A stretch of 64,000 nt of DNA from Auriscalpium vulgare (Eukaryota; Basidiomycota; Agaricomycetes; Russulales; Auriscalpiaceae). A program made the translations under genes and the position numbers. The stretch spans positions 1,364,001 to 1,428,000 of the forward strand of contig JAHBBC010000009.1 in assembly GCA_019915015.1 (NCBI GenBank). The letters are read 5' to 3'. The notes beneath the pieces are model-generated. The model did no database searches, was not told where the DNA came from, and saw only the letters and a list, made by a program, of their open reading frames with translations. Shown here in pieces: positions 1 through 9,859 of this stretch; the stretch's first letter is position 1, and every line of letters starts with the position of its first letter.

Positions 1-327
1 GACATATCCCTGTTGATCTACGATCAATGAATGTCAGAGCTGCAAACGTGAGGAAGAGCCATTGACCTACTGCTGTACGCCATATGGTGGGGAGGGGATG
101 CTACGACGCGAGTACCGTGATGGTGGAGATGGGATGGAGGGTATAAGAAGGGTCGGCGATGCGAGCAGTATAAGTATCTCGGCGGGCAAGGCGTAACTAC
201 TCTCAGTATGGTTGGCCGCGGAGAGATCGCGAGCTAATCCAGGTGGGCGGGGCCTCTTGACACCGTCGATGTACTGCATTAGAAGCAATGTTCAATGCCT
301 CATTGATCGAGACGATAGAGCGAACAC

Positions 328-910
328 GCCCAAATCAAAAGTACACTCATACTGTACCATTTCGATCGGTTCGCCACCCTGGTGTGACCGTGACCTGACA
401 GGCGAAATTTCAGGTTTGCCGCTCATCGGGTGTGACCGTGACCACTGCAGCATTTCACCTTATGAACAAATACACCACATCCATGAGACTGGGAAGTGTG
501 AGTAGCTAGCCTACACAACAACATCAATTGTCCGCGTCAGTCGACACCGAAGCTGAGACAATGGGAGAAGCCGCTCGGTGACTGCCGAATGTACTAGATT
601 AGATTACTCAGTGTGATAGATAAGCAGACAGCTAGTCATATGATTATTCAATTCTACACAGCAAGTCAGAACTCGTACCAGATGCTGTGTACCAGCTATG
701 CGATCCAACGTAACCTTGACTTGCAGGCCTCCCAGTGCTCCTTTCAAGGCCCTTGAAAATATCAAACTCAAGACTCGCTGGAGGCTTTCGCCACTCCGCC
801 CTGTGACCCGTGACAGCACCCAAATTTCGCCTCGCCGGACACCCCCTGTGACGCGTGACCGGCGAACCGATCGAAATGGTACAGTATACGCATATATGTG
901 GGCTTGGGCA
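328..910. mobile_element. MITE-like foldback element
   Basis: The two ends are inverted copies. A perfect 26-bp inverted repeat lies at 350-375 and 861-886, inside longer imperfect arms that begin GCCCAA and end TTGGGC. The flanks read AACAC at 323-327 and 911-915, a plausible 5-bp target duplication. There is no coding capacity. It is probably a non-autonomous DNA element; superfamily not assigned. Confidence 0.65.
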
Positions 911-1037
911 AACACGGTTCAAATTTTGTGACCTTACATAATCCACGCGTCAATTAAGACACGGCCCCGACACGCTCGCGACCGTATTTCGAGCGCACCA
1001 GCTTCATTCCCTCTACTACCTGTGCCTACGCGTGTAT

Positions 1038-4000
1038 CTACGCTTGTGTTCCCCCTCCTTGACAATCTGACAAGCTTTCCACCTGCATTGGGGTCAGATT
1101 GGGCTCCATCAGACCATTTGAGCGTGTGATCACAGCCTGCAACTTCCCGAGCTTCTCTGCCTTCCGTGTAGAATCTTTCTTCAAGCCAATGGTAGTATCC
1201 CCAGCTTTCCTACGCTTGTCAAGTTGGTCCTCGAGCTGTGCGCTTGTCATCTCTAGTAAAACTGCCACGTCGTCAACGAGTTTGATCGCATCGAGTCTCT
1301 TGACCTTGTCGGCTTTCTTCTTCTCCTTCACGACGTCCTTTGCATGCTTGGCCTCTACCACTTCTTTGTCATGCAAAACCTGGGCAGCTCGAGCTTTTGA
1401 CGCAAGCCCACTGGAGTCAAGTGCTCGTGCTTGACGCATGAGATGGAGGTGGTCATCTGGCTGGATGAAAACTGCCGTCATGAAGGCCTCCGTATCATTG
1501 TGAGTGTATGTTGCCTGTGCGTTGTATGCATGGATCGTTGAATTGGGCTTCGTACGTGCGTGCAGACGAAAGGATCCCAAGGCGCCCTCATTTGCGTCGT
1601 TTGTCGCAGGCATCCACTGATGGGCACCCACAGGTAGTAGGGTGGTAATGTGTCAGATACCAGATCCCTAGAGCGCTGGTGAGGGTACCGTGATGTGTGC
1701 GAGTGAGTGTCAGGGTCCCGAAGACAATCGGAGTGCGTCTCCGACGAGTGTGGGGAGGTGTGTGATCGGATGCGCTGGACGGAATGCGTGATCGATCGGA
1801 GAGTTGTCGATGAGGGGTCGGAGGCGCAGATGCGATGGTCGGAATGTGTGGACAAGTGGTGCGAGTGGTGCGATCGAGGCTGCGACCGCTGCGAGACGAC
1901 AGAGTCAAGACTGCGATCTCCGAGGTCGCAAGACGGTCGGAGCGACGATGAGTCGTGCAGGCAACGACGCAGAGGCGTGTGGACGGTCGGAGGAGCGGGG
2001 GCGGTGGTCGGAAGATAGGAATGAGTGGTGCGAGCACGCCGATCGATGTTGCGATCGCTGCGGGACAAGCGGAACGCGACTGCGATCTCCGATGTCGCAA
2101 GACGGTCGGAGCGACGAAGTGCGAGGGCAACGGCCAATGGGACGACGATGGAACAAGATGAGAGCGAGGAGAACGATAAGCTGAGTGCGGAACAACGACG
2201 ACAAAGACAAAGGCAAAGGCAAAGGCGACAGAGCTAGCCTCGAGCTAACTATACGATAGAGACGAGGCTTTATGGGCGTCGAATGAGATCTGAACCGTGC
2301 GGGGGGAACCGAATCTGTATTGCAGCATGGATGCGACCGCTATTTATGTGTTTCGACCGCTACAGTACGAGTCCGATCGAGAATGGAGTCGGAACAAAGG
2401 AAAACGAGTCGGAACAAAAGCAAACAATGGTGCGCAAGTCGCACATGGTACAGACAATGGGGGAGAGTCCATAGAACATATCGGAAGGTCTGCGATGCTG
2501 TGGAGAACAATGTGGAGCAAGTGATCAGCGCTGTCAGGAGGGCAGTGCAAGCGCATGGAAAACGATCTGCGCTGTCAAGAAGTGTGGGAGAGACATCCTA
2601 CAATGTCGAACAAGACAATACGACCAGAACAGGAGACAATGGAGGTGTGGCGAATGGTAGAATGCACTCCGACGTGCGAGGGGGTCGCAGGTGAGTGTTG
2701 CGATCTTGCAACTCGTCGAACAGTTGGAAGAATGCTCCGGTGTTGCGCGTGCGATGGTCGGAACGGTGGAGGGATAATCGGAGCGCTGGTCCGACCGCAG
2801 AACAATCGGGATCGAAGGAATGTGGCGCAAACTCGAGAGCTGGACTAGACAATGGTCGGAGGACAATGGCGCAACTGTGGGGGTACTCGGAAGTCGCAGA
2901 GACGTCGCAGAGACGTGGCACACGTGCTGAAACGATGATCTCGATGATCGAAATGTCTGATGGAATTCCGACGCATTGTGACAACTGTGGGAGACGCTGT
3001 GCTCGAGGTCGCATGGCGGCAATCGGAACGATGAGCGAGTGGTCGGATGACTGCGTGTGATGCGTGCGACGGAGTTGCTGGTCCGAGCGTGGTGTCCAAG
3101 GTATGATTCTGATTGCGCGACAGCTCTGCGAGACTCCAACGGTCGGAACTCTGGCTCCGATCTTGCAAGCGGTCGGAAGAACTAATCGAGTGGTCGGAGC
3201 ACTGCTGCGCGACGCTGCGATCTCCGGAATTGTGTATCTGTCGACTTGACGAAAGTGCGAAAATTCCATAACGATCGCCTCGCAGCGCGGGGCGAGGCGT
3301 ATCACCACGCGCGCTCACGTTCAGACGCCGTCGCAAGATCTATGAGGCCGCCAGGTGCGAATTCTGACGTGAAGCGCTCCCATGTCGTCAACGCGCCGCG
3401 CAGGAAGGCAACCAGTGCGCCTTCAAGATGGGGGAGATGTGGTGCCAGCGCACGGACGGCGTACATCGCCTCTGGACGATGCCACTGCAGTCCGTCCATC
3501 GCGCCGGTTGCAGCGGTTGCATCGCTTGCGAGCAGAAGGCCAGGGTCGGCAATCAGCTTCTTGATGAAGTTGAGAACTTCTCGGTGAAAAGGTCCGTAGT
3601 TCAGCATATTGCTGTCTCCACTGTCTGACCCTCGCACAACTCGCATGTAGGGGTGCGTGATCGACTGCGCGTACAGCACCAACACGGCAAGTTCCGTCAG
3701 CGTTGGCATGTCCAGAAGGGCGTTGTAAACGTTCTGCTCCATGTGGTTCAAGGTACGCGTCGTCTTCTTGTCTTTGATCAGCTTGAGAAACTCGACCAGG
3801 CCCGACCGGTACACCAAGATCTCCGCGGCCGCCTCACAATAGGACTGGTATCTTGTGTTGCTTGTATCGGGAAATTTGGTTTGGCGGTTGTAGTGCTCGT
3901 GAAGGTAATTTCGGTATGTATCTTGCGCCCCTTTCTTGTCATCTTTGTGATTGAATAATGCCCCCGCGAGCTCGGCTGTCTTGACGCCGCCGCACGACGT

Positions 4001-4292
4001 CACCTCTTGCGCCCGCATTTCCGCCGCTGTTAGTGCTTCGGCACCGTCTGCAATCCCTTCGAGTGTCGCTGCATTGTCCCGATTTGCAAGGGGGATGGGG
4101 CCAGGGATGTTGTGACTTGTCCAGAACTCCTGCATTGCCCGGTTCCCTCCCTTGACAGAGTTCAATTCCTTGTGCATACAACAGCCGCACCAGATGAAGA
4201 GGTCAAGCTCGCGCTTCTTCTCTTCTGGCAGGTTGCCGTAAGCCTCTTTCCCTAATTGAATTGACAGCTCCTTCATTGCTGACACCTCGCGG
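1038..4292 (-). pseudogene. Broken multicopy ORF with CMHKELN/LANRDN blocks
   Basis: Two coding blocks on the minus strand belong together. 4285-3305 encodes about 326 residues with CMHKELN, a KGGN block, LANRDN, HKDDKKGAQD and TSNTRYQSYCEAAAE. 1613-1038 continues it with a block beginning MPATNDANEG and a Lys-rich coiled coil. Removing the solo LTR at 1618-3304 and one copy of its CCAC duplication restores the reading frame exactly at an Ala-Trp-Met junction. The 5' part is cut off by the X LTR at 4293, and coding continues in frame up to that junction. I associate this sequence type with a large uncharacterised ORF family of agaricomycete genomes, probably linked to a DNA transposon, but I cannot name a catalytic activity. 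It is a pseudogene with two independent insertions. Confidence 0.6.
1618..3304 (-). mobile_element. Solo LTR, Gypsy family, with CCAC duplication
   Basis: On the minus strand this begins TGATACGCC and ends GGTGCCCATCA, the same termini as the LTRs of the full Gypsy element at 5515-18251, with a divergent interior. It is flanked by CCAC at 1614-1617 and 3305-3308. No internal region is left, so it is a solo LTR produced by LTR-LTR recombination. Many short ORFs inside it are chance frames. Confidence 0.85.
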
Positions 4293-4569
4293 TGATAGGT
4301 TCAGGCCGCGGGCAAGCGTGTAGCGAGACGTCGCGAGACGGGGAAGCAGCATGCGAGGCGCAGGGTCGCGGGAGCGTGGGTGATGGGAACGTGGTCCGGC
4401 GACCCAGGAGCAACCGGGACTGGCGACAGAACGGATCACCGGAACGGGCTAGATCGGGAGGGCTTAGCGACGTAGGTAGAGACACTACTTAAGGAGCTGC
4501 GCGAGACGTAGCAACCCAATCAACCTGTGGGCGGCGCAAGCTACCCACACCCTTTACCTCACAGAAACC

Positions 4570-5186
4570 GTTACGATTCCCACGAATTGTTGCTTATGTC
4601 ATGTTCATACAGTGTTTTTTCGGACCATGCAACACACAAGTATAGCACTATATATAGTCATTTACTCCCACGATGATTTTTAGTCATGATTGTTGCGCTT
4701 TGGCCTCCCTCCCTTTTGCTCGGAAACAATTCCACAGATCATTGTCTTTGTGGCATTTTTGAGACCATACAAGGTCCACAGAAGATGAAAAATAGAGATA
4801 TTGCAAGGAATACTTACCGGTACAATTTGCAGACGGGGAAAGACAATGACATCATCCCGGGGTTTTAAATGTAATTTAAAACCCGGAATGATGTCATTGC
4901 TCTCAATCCCAGGTGTCATGTAGCAAGGTACCGCTTGCAACTGCATATTCAGTGTCCTCCACTGGTGCTGCCTAACACTGCGCAGCATTGCCCACCATCG
5001 CTCAGTACCCCCCAGGGTTGCTCAGTCATGTTGCAGTGGCACATAGTCTCCTATAGTACCACAGTATTATTATTTTATGTACTTATAATAGATATATCTG
5101 ATTATGTAAAAAAAATCCCAGTCCAACCTAGAATTGGGAGGGGAATCGTACCGCCGTGCTACGCACCGGCCCACTCCCAGCAAGTA
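4570..5186. mobile_element. About 617-bp insert inside LTR X, containing a long palindrome
   Basis: Comparison with the other X LTR (34430-34500 in reverse) shows this stretch is extra: the paralogue joins the two flanks directly. Inside, 4845-4901 is a near-perfect palindrome with arms reading AATGACATCAT and ATGATGTCATT around CCGGG/TTTTAAAT. The right end contains, on the minus strand, a B-box-like GGTACGATTCC, so a tRNA-derived origin is possible. I could not fix a target duplication. Confidence 0.6.
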
Positions 5187-5203
5187 GCCTGAGGCGCTAC
5201 CAG

Positions 5204-5413
5204 ACTTAGGAAGGCAGGACCCCACCGATGGGGAACAGGTAGGCAGGCGGGCAGGCAAGAGGGGGCGTGACGGCCCATCGGCGGACGCTTCGCACACGGG
5301 TGCGAAGCACTTAGGAAGGCAGGACCCCACCGATGTGGGGACAGGTAGGCAGGCGGACAGGCAAGAGGGGGCGCGACGGCCCATCGGCGGACGCTTCGCA
5401 CACGGGTGCGAAG
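5204..5413. repeat. Tandem duplication, 2 x 105 bp, within LTR X
   Basis: Two adjacent units start with ACTTAGGAAGGCAGGACCCC at 5204 and 5309. The paralogous X LTR at 34 kb has a single unit, so the duplication arose after the two copies separated or is polymorphic in the family. Confidence 0.85.
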
Positions 5414-5577
5414 CACTCGGAGGCGGATCCCGTAGAGGGCATCCCCAGGCAGGTGAGTGTTTAGTTTGGTGTTTAGGCGGTAGGAGGTGGCCCCGCACGA
5501 CCGCGGGAGGGCGCTGATACGCCTGATTCCCCGTCGAGCGGGGATTCCACCGCGACTTTTCGGTTTTTCATTTCGAA

Positions 5578-5597
5578 CCAAAGTCACGTGACTTTGG
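5578..5597. promoter_or_regulatory. 20-bp perfect palindrome with CACGTG core
   Basis: The sequence is CCAAAGTCACGTGACTTTGG. CACGTG is the E-box core bound by bHLH factors, so this is a likely transcription-factor site in the LTR promoter region. The same site is at 16744-16763 in the 3' LTR. Confidence 0.6.
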
Positions 5598-5646
5598 TCT
5601 CCGGACCGTCGTTTCCGCCGTTTCGGCACAGCCACTTCGGAAAGTT

Positions 5647-5666
5647 CCGAAGTCACGTGACTTCGG
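5647..5666. promoter_or_regulatory. Second 20-bp CACGTG palindrome in the LTR
   Basis: The sequence is CCGAAGTCACGTGACTTCGG, 69 bp after the first palindrome, with the same GTCACGTGAC centre. It is repeated at 16813-16832 in the 3' LTR. Confidence 0.6.
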
Positions 5667-7087
5667 CTCCGAACTTTCCAGCGCTTCGGCCTCGTTTCCA
5701 GTCACCCCGAGGCGCCCGCACGTGGTTCGGTCGAGACCTTTCGGCCCATCAGCAGCAGACACGCCACAAAGTCGCTGCCGGACCAAGATCAGTGTAGTGA
5801 AACGCCCCGTGAGCGTATCTCCGAGATAACCGGCTGTCACCCGGTACTTCCCTGTCCGATTCTCCCCCTCACTTATAGTGTTCCCGATTAATCCCCTCTA
5901 TCGTCCCGACCTTTCCGAGCCAAGGCGAACCGAGCCCGAAGCCATGGCTACCTTCCCAGCCACTTCGGAAGATCGTCCGCCACTCGCTGCGACTTCGGCT
6001 CGCGGATATACGTTTGGCGCGCCGTGTACCGCTGAGGCGCGTCTCCACAATATCGTTCGTACTTCATCCTTCTGTATATCACATCGTAGCGACAGCGCTG
6101 ATCGTTTGTCTGGTATCCATCGTTCTCGTTCCCCATGAGAGCTCCCTCTCGCTACATATGCTCGTTCCGACCCACCTCGACTTGCGACACATGATCTTTA
6201 TCCACTTCGCTCGTGTTTCGTCTCTGTACGCACCTACCTATGTTCGTTTCCGTACGATACGGTCTTGCACTCGTTGTAGCTTAAATACGACTCGATAGCA
6301 CACCGAATAACAAGTTACTTTCCCCCCTCATAGTCAGCATCTCGAAAGAGACGTTGCAAACCGCCCGCATCGACAGCTCTTACTGCCGTTGTACTCCCTC
6401 GTTCTCCTTATCGCTTGTAACCTCACTTTCGACTACGCCGCACGCCGCAATACGCTCGCCTTTGACTTCGCTTTCGACCTTCGCCTTTCGCACCACGTAC
6501 CCCAACTTCGCTTTCCGAACTTCGCCTTCCGAACCTCGCCTCCTGAACCTCGCCTCTCGAACATCGACGACCAAACCTCGCCTCTCGAACATCGCCATCG
6601 ACAGACCTTCATCCACTTTGATATCACCTTCAAGGCCTCCTCAAGTTCAGGCCCACGACGAACGCGTTCCCCATTACACATAACTTCGTCCTCAAGCCGA
6701 AGTTGTCCGAAGTCACCCAACTACCCATCGCACCGATCAACGTATAAAGCCGAACTTCGTGTTACGTCGATCTCTCTCTCCCTCCCTCCCTCGTCATTCC
6801 GCGTTCCTCCGCGTCCAACTTCGGAGCTCGCTCGTCGCGACTTCGTTTGTTCGTCACTTCGGTGACTCGTACGCTTTCCCCTTCTCGTTTCCTGGTCCGG
6901 CACACACGCCGAACCCTCATTCCGATCCGAATCCTCGTTACAACCACGATCCACGTATCGGTGGAGTCACTTCGCGAACCTTTGGGGGAACGTGACGACT
7001 CGCTCGCACAACACCGCGGTACCACTGACAGCGCTCTAGGGATAGGAAAGTACCCATTTCCGCCCTACTACCGTCTGGTGCCCATCA

Positions 7088-7107
7088 CTTTTGGAGCCCA
7101 CCGCGAG
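7088..7107 (+). other. Primer-binding site of the Gypsy element
   Basis: Immediately after the 5' LTR comes CTTTTGGAGCCCACCGCGAG. TGG followed by a tRNA-3'-end-complementary stretch is the expected primer-binding site. The same TTTTGGAGCCCACCGCGAGG follows the X LTR at 18408, so both families use the same primer tRNA. I did not identify the tRNA. Confidence 0.7.
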
Positions 7108-9859
7108 GGTTTCTGTCACCATTCCTCCAAAGCCTTCCGAAGCAACTTCGCCTTTCGTCTCTCGCTATCAACTTCGCTCCGCCACCCTCGCCGACGAAGT
7201 TCGTCGGTCCCACGTCGTCTACCCCGCCGCTGACGACCCGCATTCCGACGAGGCTTCCGAAGACGAGGTAAACAACGACGTTCTCCCCGAACCTTCAGGT
7301 ACTCAGCACGACGCCGACCCTGACTTCGACTTCGACTTCCACGTTCCCGGAGGATTTTCTACGCCTCTGCGATCTCTTTCGCCGCTGCCACCGCTATCGA
7401 CTCTCACCCCTCTTCACACATCGCAACCTCCGACCCCGCGCACTCCGCCTTCGCCTTCGCCTTCGCTTCCGAAACACCCACCGGCTTCGCAACTCACTTC
7501 GCTCCGCCCTATCCACCCACCACCCGCATACTCCGCACAACCACCAGCAATGGCCGCCCTCGTCCCGATGCCATCTAGGCTCGCCCGAACAGCGCCTGTG
7601 TTCACGCCGGACAAACCCCGCGAGATCCGTAGGTTTTGGCCTGACCTTGAAGCGTTCTTCGGACCTGCGGGCGTCGTCACTGACCGCGCGAAGAAGGATT
7701 GGACGAAGAACTACGTCCCCACAGCAACCGCCGACCTGTTCGACGCAATGATCGAATTCACGGGCGCCGCCACATACGACGAGTTCAAGGTAGCGGTCGG
7801 TAAGCTCTATCCAGGAGCCGACGCCAACCGAGCGTATACAACGGCCGACCTAGACGAGCTCGTCAAACAGACGCGAGCAAAGTCTACGTTGACTCTCGAC
7901 GACTTCGCTACGTATCATCGAGAGTATCTGACCATTTCGGGCTTCCTAGTGCTCAAAGGACGTCTTTCGACGATGGAGCAGAACCGATCGTTCTCCCGAG
8001 GTATCCCGAACGCCCTCTGGCCGAAGGTTAACTCTCGGCTCCAGATCAAGAAGCCCGACGTCATCGCAGGCGACCCTTACGACGTCTCGGACGCCTATCT
8101 CGCCGGGCAGTACGTCCTCCAGTCCGACGTCGACGCGTTTCGGACCGGCGCGCACGTAGCCACCCCAGTCGTTCCCCCAGCGCCAGTTGTCGTTGCCGCC
8201 ATGCCTTCACCTGCCCCAACCATCAAGGCAGAAGATCTCCTTGCGACACTCGTCCGAAGCTTGATGCAAGGTGGTTCGCTCGCAACACTAGCGGGCCCGA
8301 TCAAAGCGGCCGCGAACGCAGTCGAAGCAGCAGCAGCACCAGCCGCAGCCGCGTCTTCCACCGCAAGTACTTCCTCAGCGGACGCACGCGCAGCAGCAAT
8401 GTTGCGCCTCGCCGGACGTTGTTTGTACTGTGGAAGCTCCGAACATTGTATATCGTCTTGCGAGCTCGTCGAAGAAGACGTTCGCGCAGGCCTTATCGTT
8501 CGGAACGGCGAGGGCAAGGTCACGCTTGCGAACGGCAGCTTCGTTCCTCGGGCCATCACCGGCGACTTCTTGCGCGACCGAGTCCAAGAGTGGTATCGTC
8601 GCAACCCTTTGGTCAAGCCCGTGGTAGCTTCGACCCTCATGATGGAATTGCTCCCCACTCCGCTTCAGACGTTTTCGCTCACGAAGGTAGATCGCATCGC
8701 AGGACTCGAAGCCGAACTGGCTGCACTTCGGTCGCAACATGCTGCATATGCGCAAGTCTTCGATGGGGTCGAGATTACTCGCCCGGCTAAAGCCAAAGTT
8801 GGCCCACCGCCTCCGAAGATTGCGCAAGCAGAGCCTCCGAAGCAAGCGCCACAGGCACCCGAACCCGAGGCGAGCGAAGTTGAGCAAACTCCAGTTCACC
8901 CATTCCGCAACGTCCGCGACGCGACCTCCGCCCCCATCAAACCGAAGACGGTTCCAGCTGATCCGAGCAAACCAGCCGTTCGCGAACCACAATTTCGCAA
9001 CGCGCCGCCGGTTCACCGCACCGAATTGGCCGACGCCGTCTTCGAACGCGCCATGAAGGAGGTTCGACTTTCGCTCACGCCGGAAGAACTGCTCTCGCTC
9101 GCCCCCGAAGTTCGCCAGAAGTTCCGCGACGCGATCACGCCTCGTCGAGCAGCGAACGTCCAGGAAGTAGAGCCAAGCCACAAGGTCACGATCGAGGAGG
9201 TACCCGACGAGGAGCTCACTTCGCCAGCAGCGGCAATCCGAGCTTCGGAAACGGTACTCCTCGCCCACTACGCCCCCGATCCACGCAGGTCGACCGTCGA
9301 CTCCGTTTGGCCAGCATCGAACAAAGGCGTCATGAGTGACCCGATCGAGGTCTACCTGAACTCTCACACGCACGACAGCATGTTCGATCCCGACGCGTTG
9401 ACCGTCGCAAACGACTCCCACTCGCTTCGGTCCATCAACGGGATTGTCGCCAGCCGAGTCGCCATCGAATGCCTTCTCGACCCTGGATCTCAGGTAATAG
9501 CGATGAGCGAGGAGGTATGCCACTTCCTCGAGCTTCACTACGACCCCGAGATCAAGATTCGCCTCCAATCGGCGAACAAGCAGGTTTCCGAGTCGCTCGG
9601 GCTGGCACGTAACGTTCCTATCAAGTTCGGAAGCATGACATTGTACCTCCAGGTTCATATCGTGCGGAACGTTGCCTACGACATTCTCCTCGGTCGCCCC
9701 TTCGACGTCCTCACCGAGTCGATCGTTCACAACTTCCAGAACGAGGACCAGACGGTCACCATCCGCAACCCGAACACAGGCGACCGCCTCGTCATCCCCA
9801 CATATCCACGGGGACACCATCGGTTTCGCGAGGAGCAAATTGCTCAAGCCCGACTTTGA
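7091..9859 (+). CDS. gag: Gag with zinc knuckle and C-terminal aspartic protease
   Basis: An open frame of about 920 residues. It starts with a Pro/Ser/Asp-rich region. The capsid-like part begins around FTPDKPREIRRFWPDLEAFF, followed by an Ala-rich linker. A CX2CX4HX4C zinc knuckle is at about residues 444-457 (CLYCGSSEHCISSC). The last 130 residues hold a retroviral-type protease with LLDPGSQ, i.e. Asp-Pro-Gly-Ser in place of Asp-Thr/Ser-Gly, the active Asp at about residue 797, and a distal DILLGRPF. The first in-frame ATG is at 7550; the sequence upstream is open and biased like coding, so initiation may be non-AUG or the frame may be entered another way. pol overlaps it in the +1 frame. 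Confidence 0.9.
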   Translation: MEPTARVSVTIPPKPSEATSPFVSRYQLRSATLADEVRRSHVVYPAADDPHSDEASEDEVNNDVLPEPSGTQHDADPDFDFDFHVPGGFSTPLRSLSPLPPLSTLTPLHTSQPPTPRTPPSPSPSLPKHPPASQLTSLRPIHPPPAYSAQPPAMAALVPMPSRLARTAPVFTPDKPREIRRFWPDLEAFFGPAGVVTDRAKKDWTKNYVPTATADLFDAMIEFTGAATYDEFKVAVGKLYPGADANRAYTTADLDELVKQTRAKSTLTLDDFATYHREYLTISGFLVLKGRLSTMEQNRSFSRGIPNALWPKVNSRLQIKKPDVIAGDPYDVSDAYLAGQYVLQSDVDAFRTGAHVATPVVPPAPVVVAAMPSPAPTIKAEDLLATLVRSLMQGGSLATLAGPIKAAANAVEAAAAPAAAASSTASTSSADARAAAMLRLAGRCLYCGSSEHCISSCELVEEDVRAGLIVRNGEGKVTLANGSFVPRAITGDFLRDRVQEWYRRNPLVKPVVASTLMMELLPTPLQTFSLTKVDRIAGLEAELAALRSQHAAYAQVFDGVEITRPAKAKVGPPPPKIAQAEPPKQAPQAPEPEASEVEQTPVHPFRNVRDATSAPIKPKTVPADPSKPAVREPQFRNAPPVHRTELADAVFERAMKEVRLSLTPEELLSLAPEVRQKFRDAITPRRAANVQEVEPSHKVTIEEVPDEELTSPAAAIRASETVLLAHYAPDPRRSTVDSVWPASNKGVMSDPIEVYLNSHTHDSMFDPDALTVANDSHSLRSINGIVASRVAIECLLDPGSQVIAMSEEVCHFLELHYDPEIKIRLQSANKQVSESLGLARNVPIKFGSMTLYLQVHIVRNVAYDILLGRPFDVLTESIVHNFQNEDQTVTIRNPNTGDRLVIPTYPRGHHRFREEQIAQARL

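Larger units (their letters stand above)
5515..7087 (+). repeat. 5' LTR of the 12.7-kb Gypsy element
   Basis: It begins TGATACGCCTGATTCCCC and ends GTGCCCATCA. A CCCCG/CGGGG hairpin sits near the start (about 5530-5543), followed by two perfect 20-bp palindromes centred on CACGTG. No believable protein is encoded; the short frames seen here recur identically in the 3' LTR. Confidence 0.95.

Noticed and set aside
1478..3336. Several 100-240-codon frames on both strands
   Set aside because: All lie within a solo LTR, recur as broken versions in sister LTRs, and have no protein motifs.
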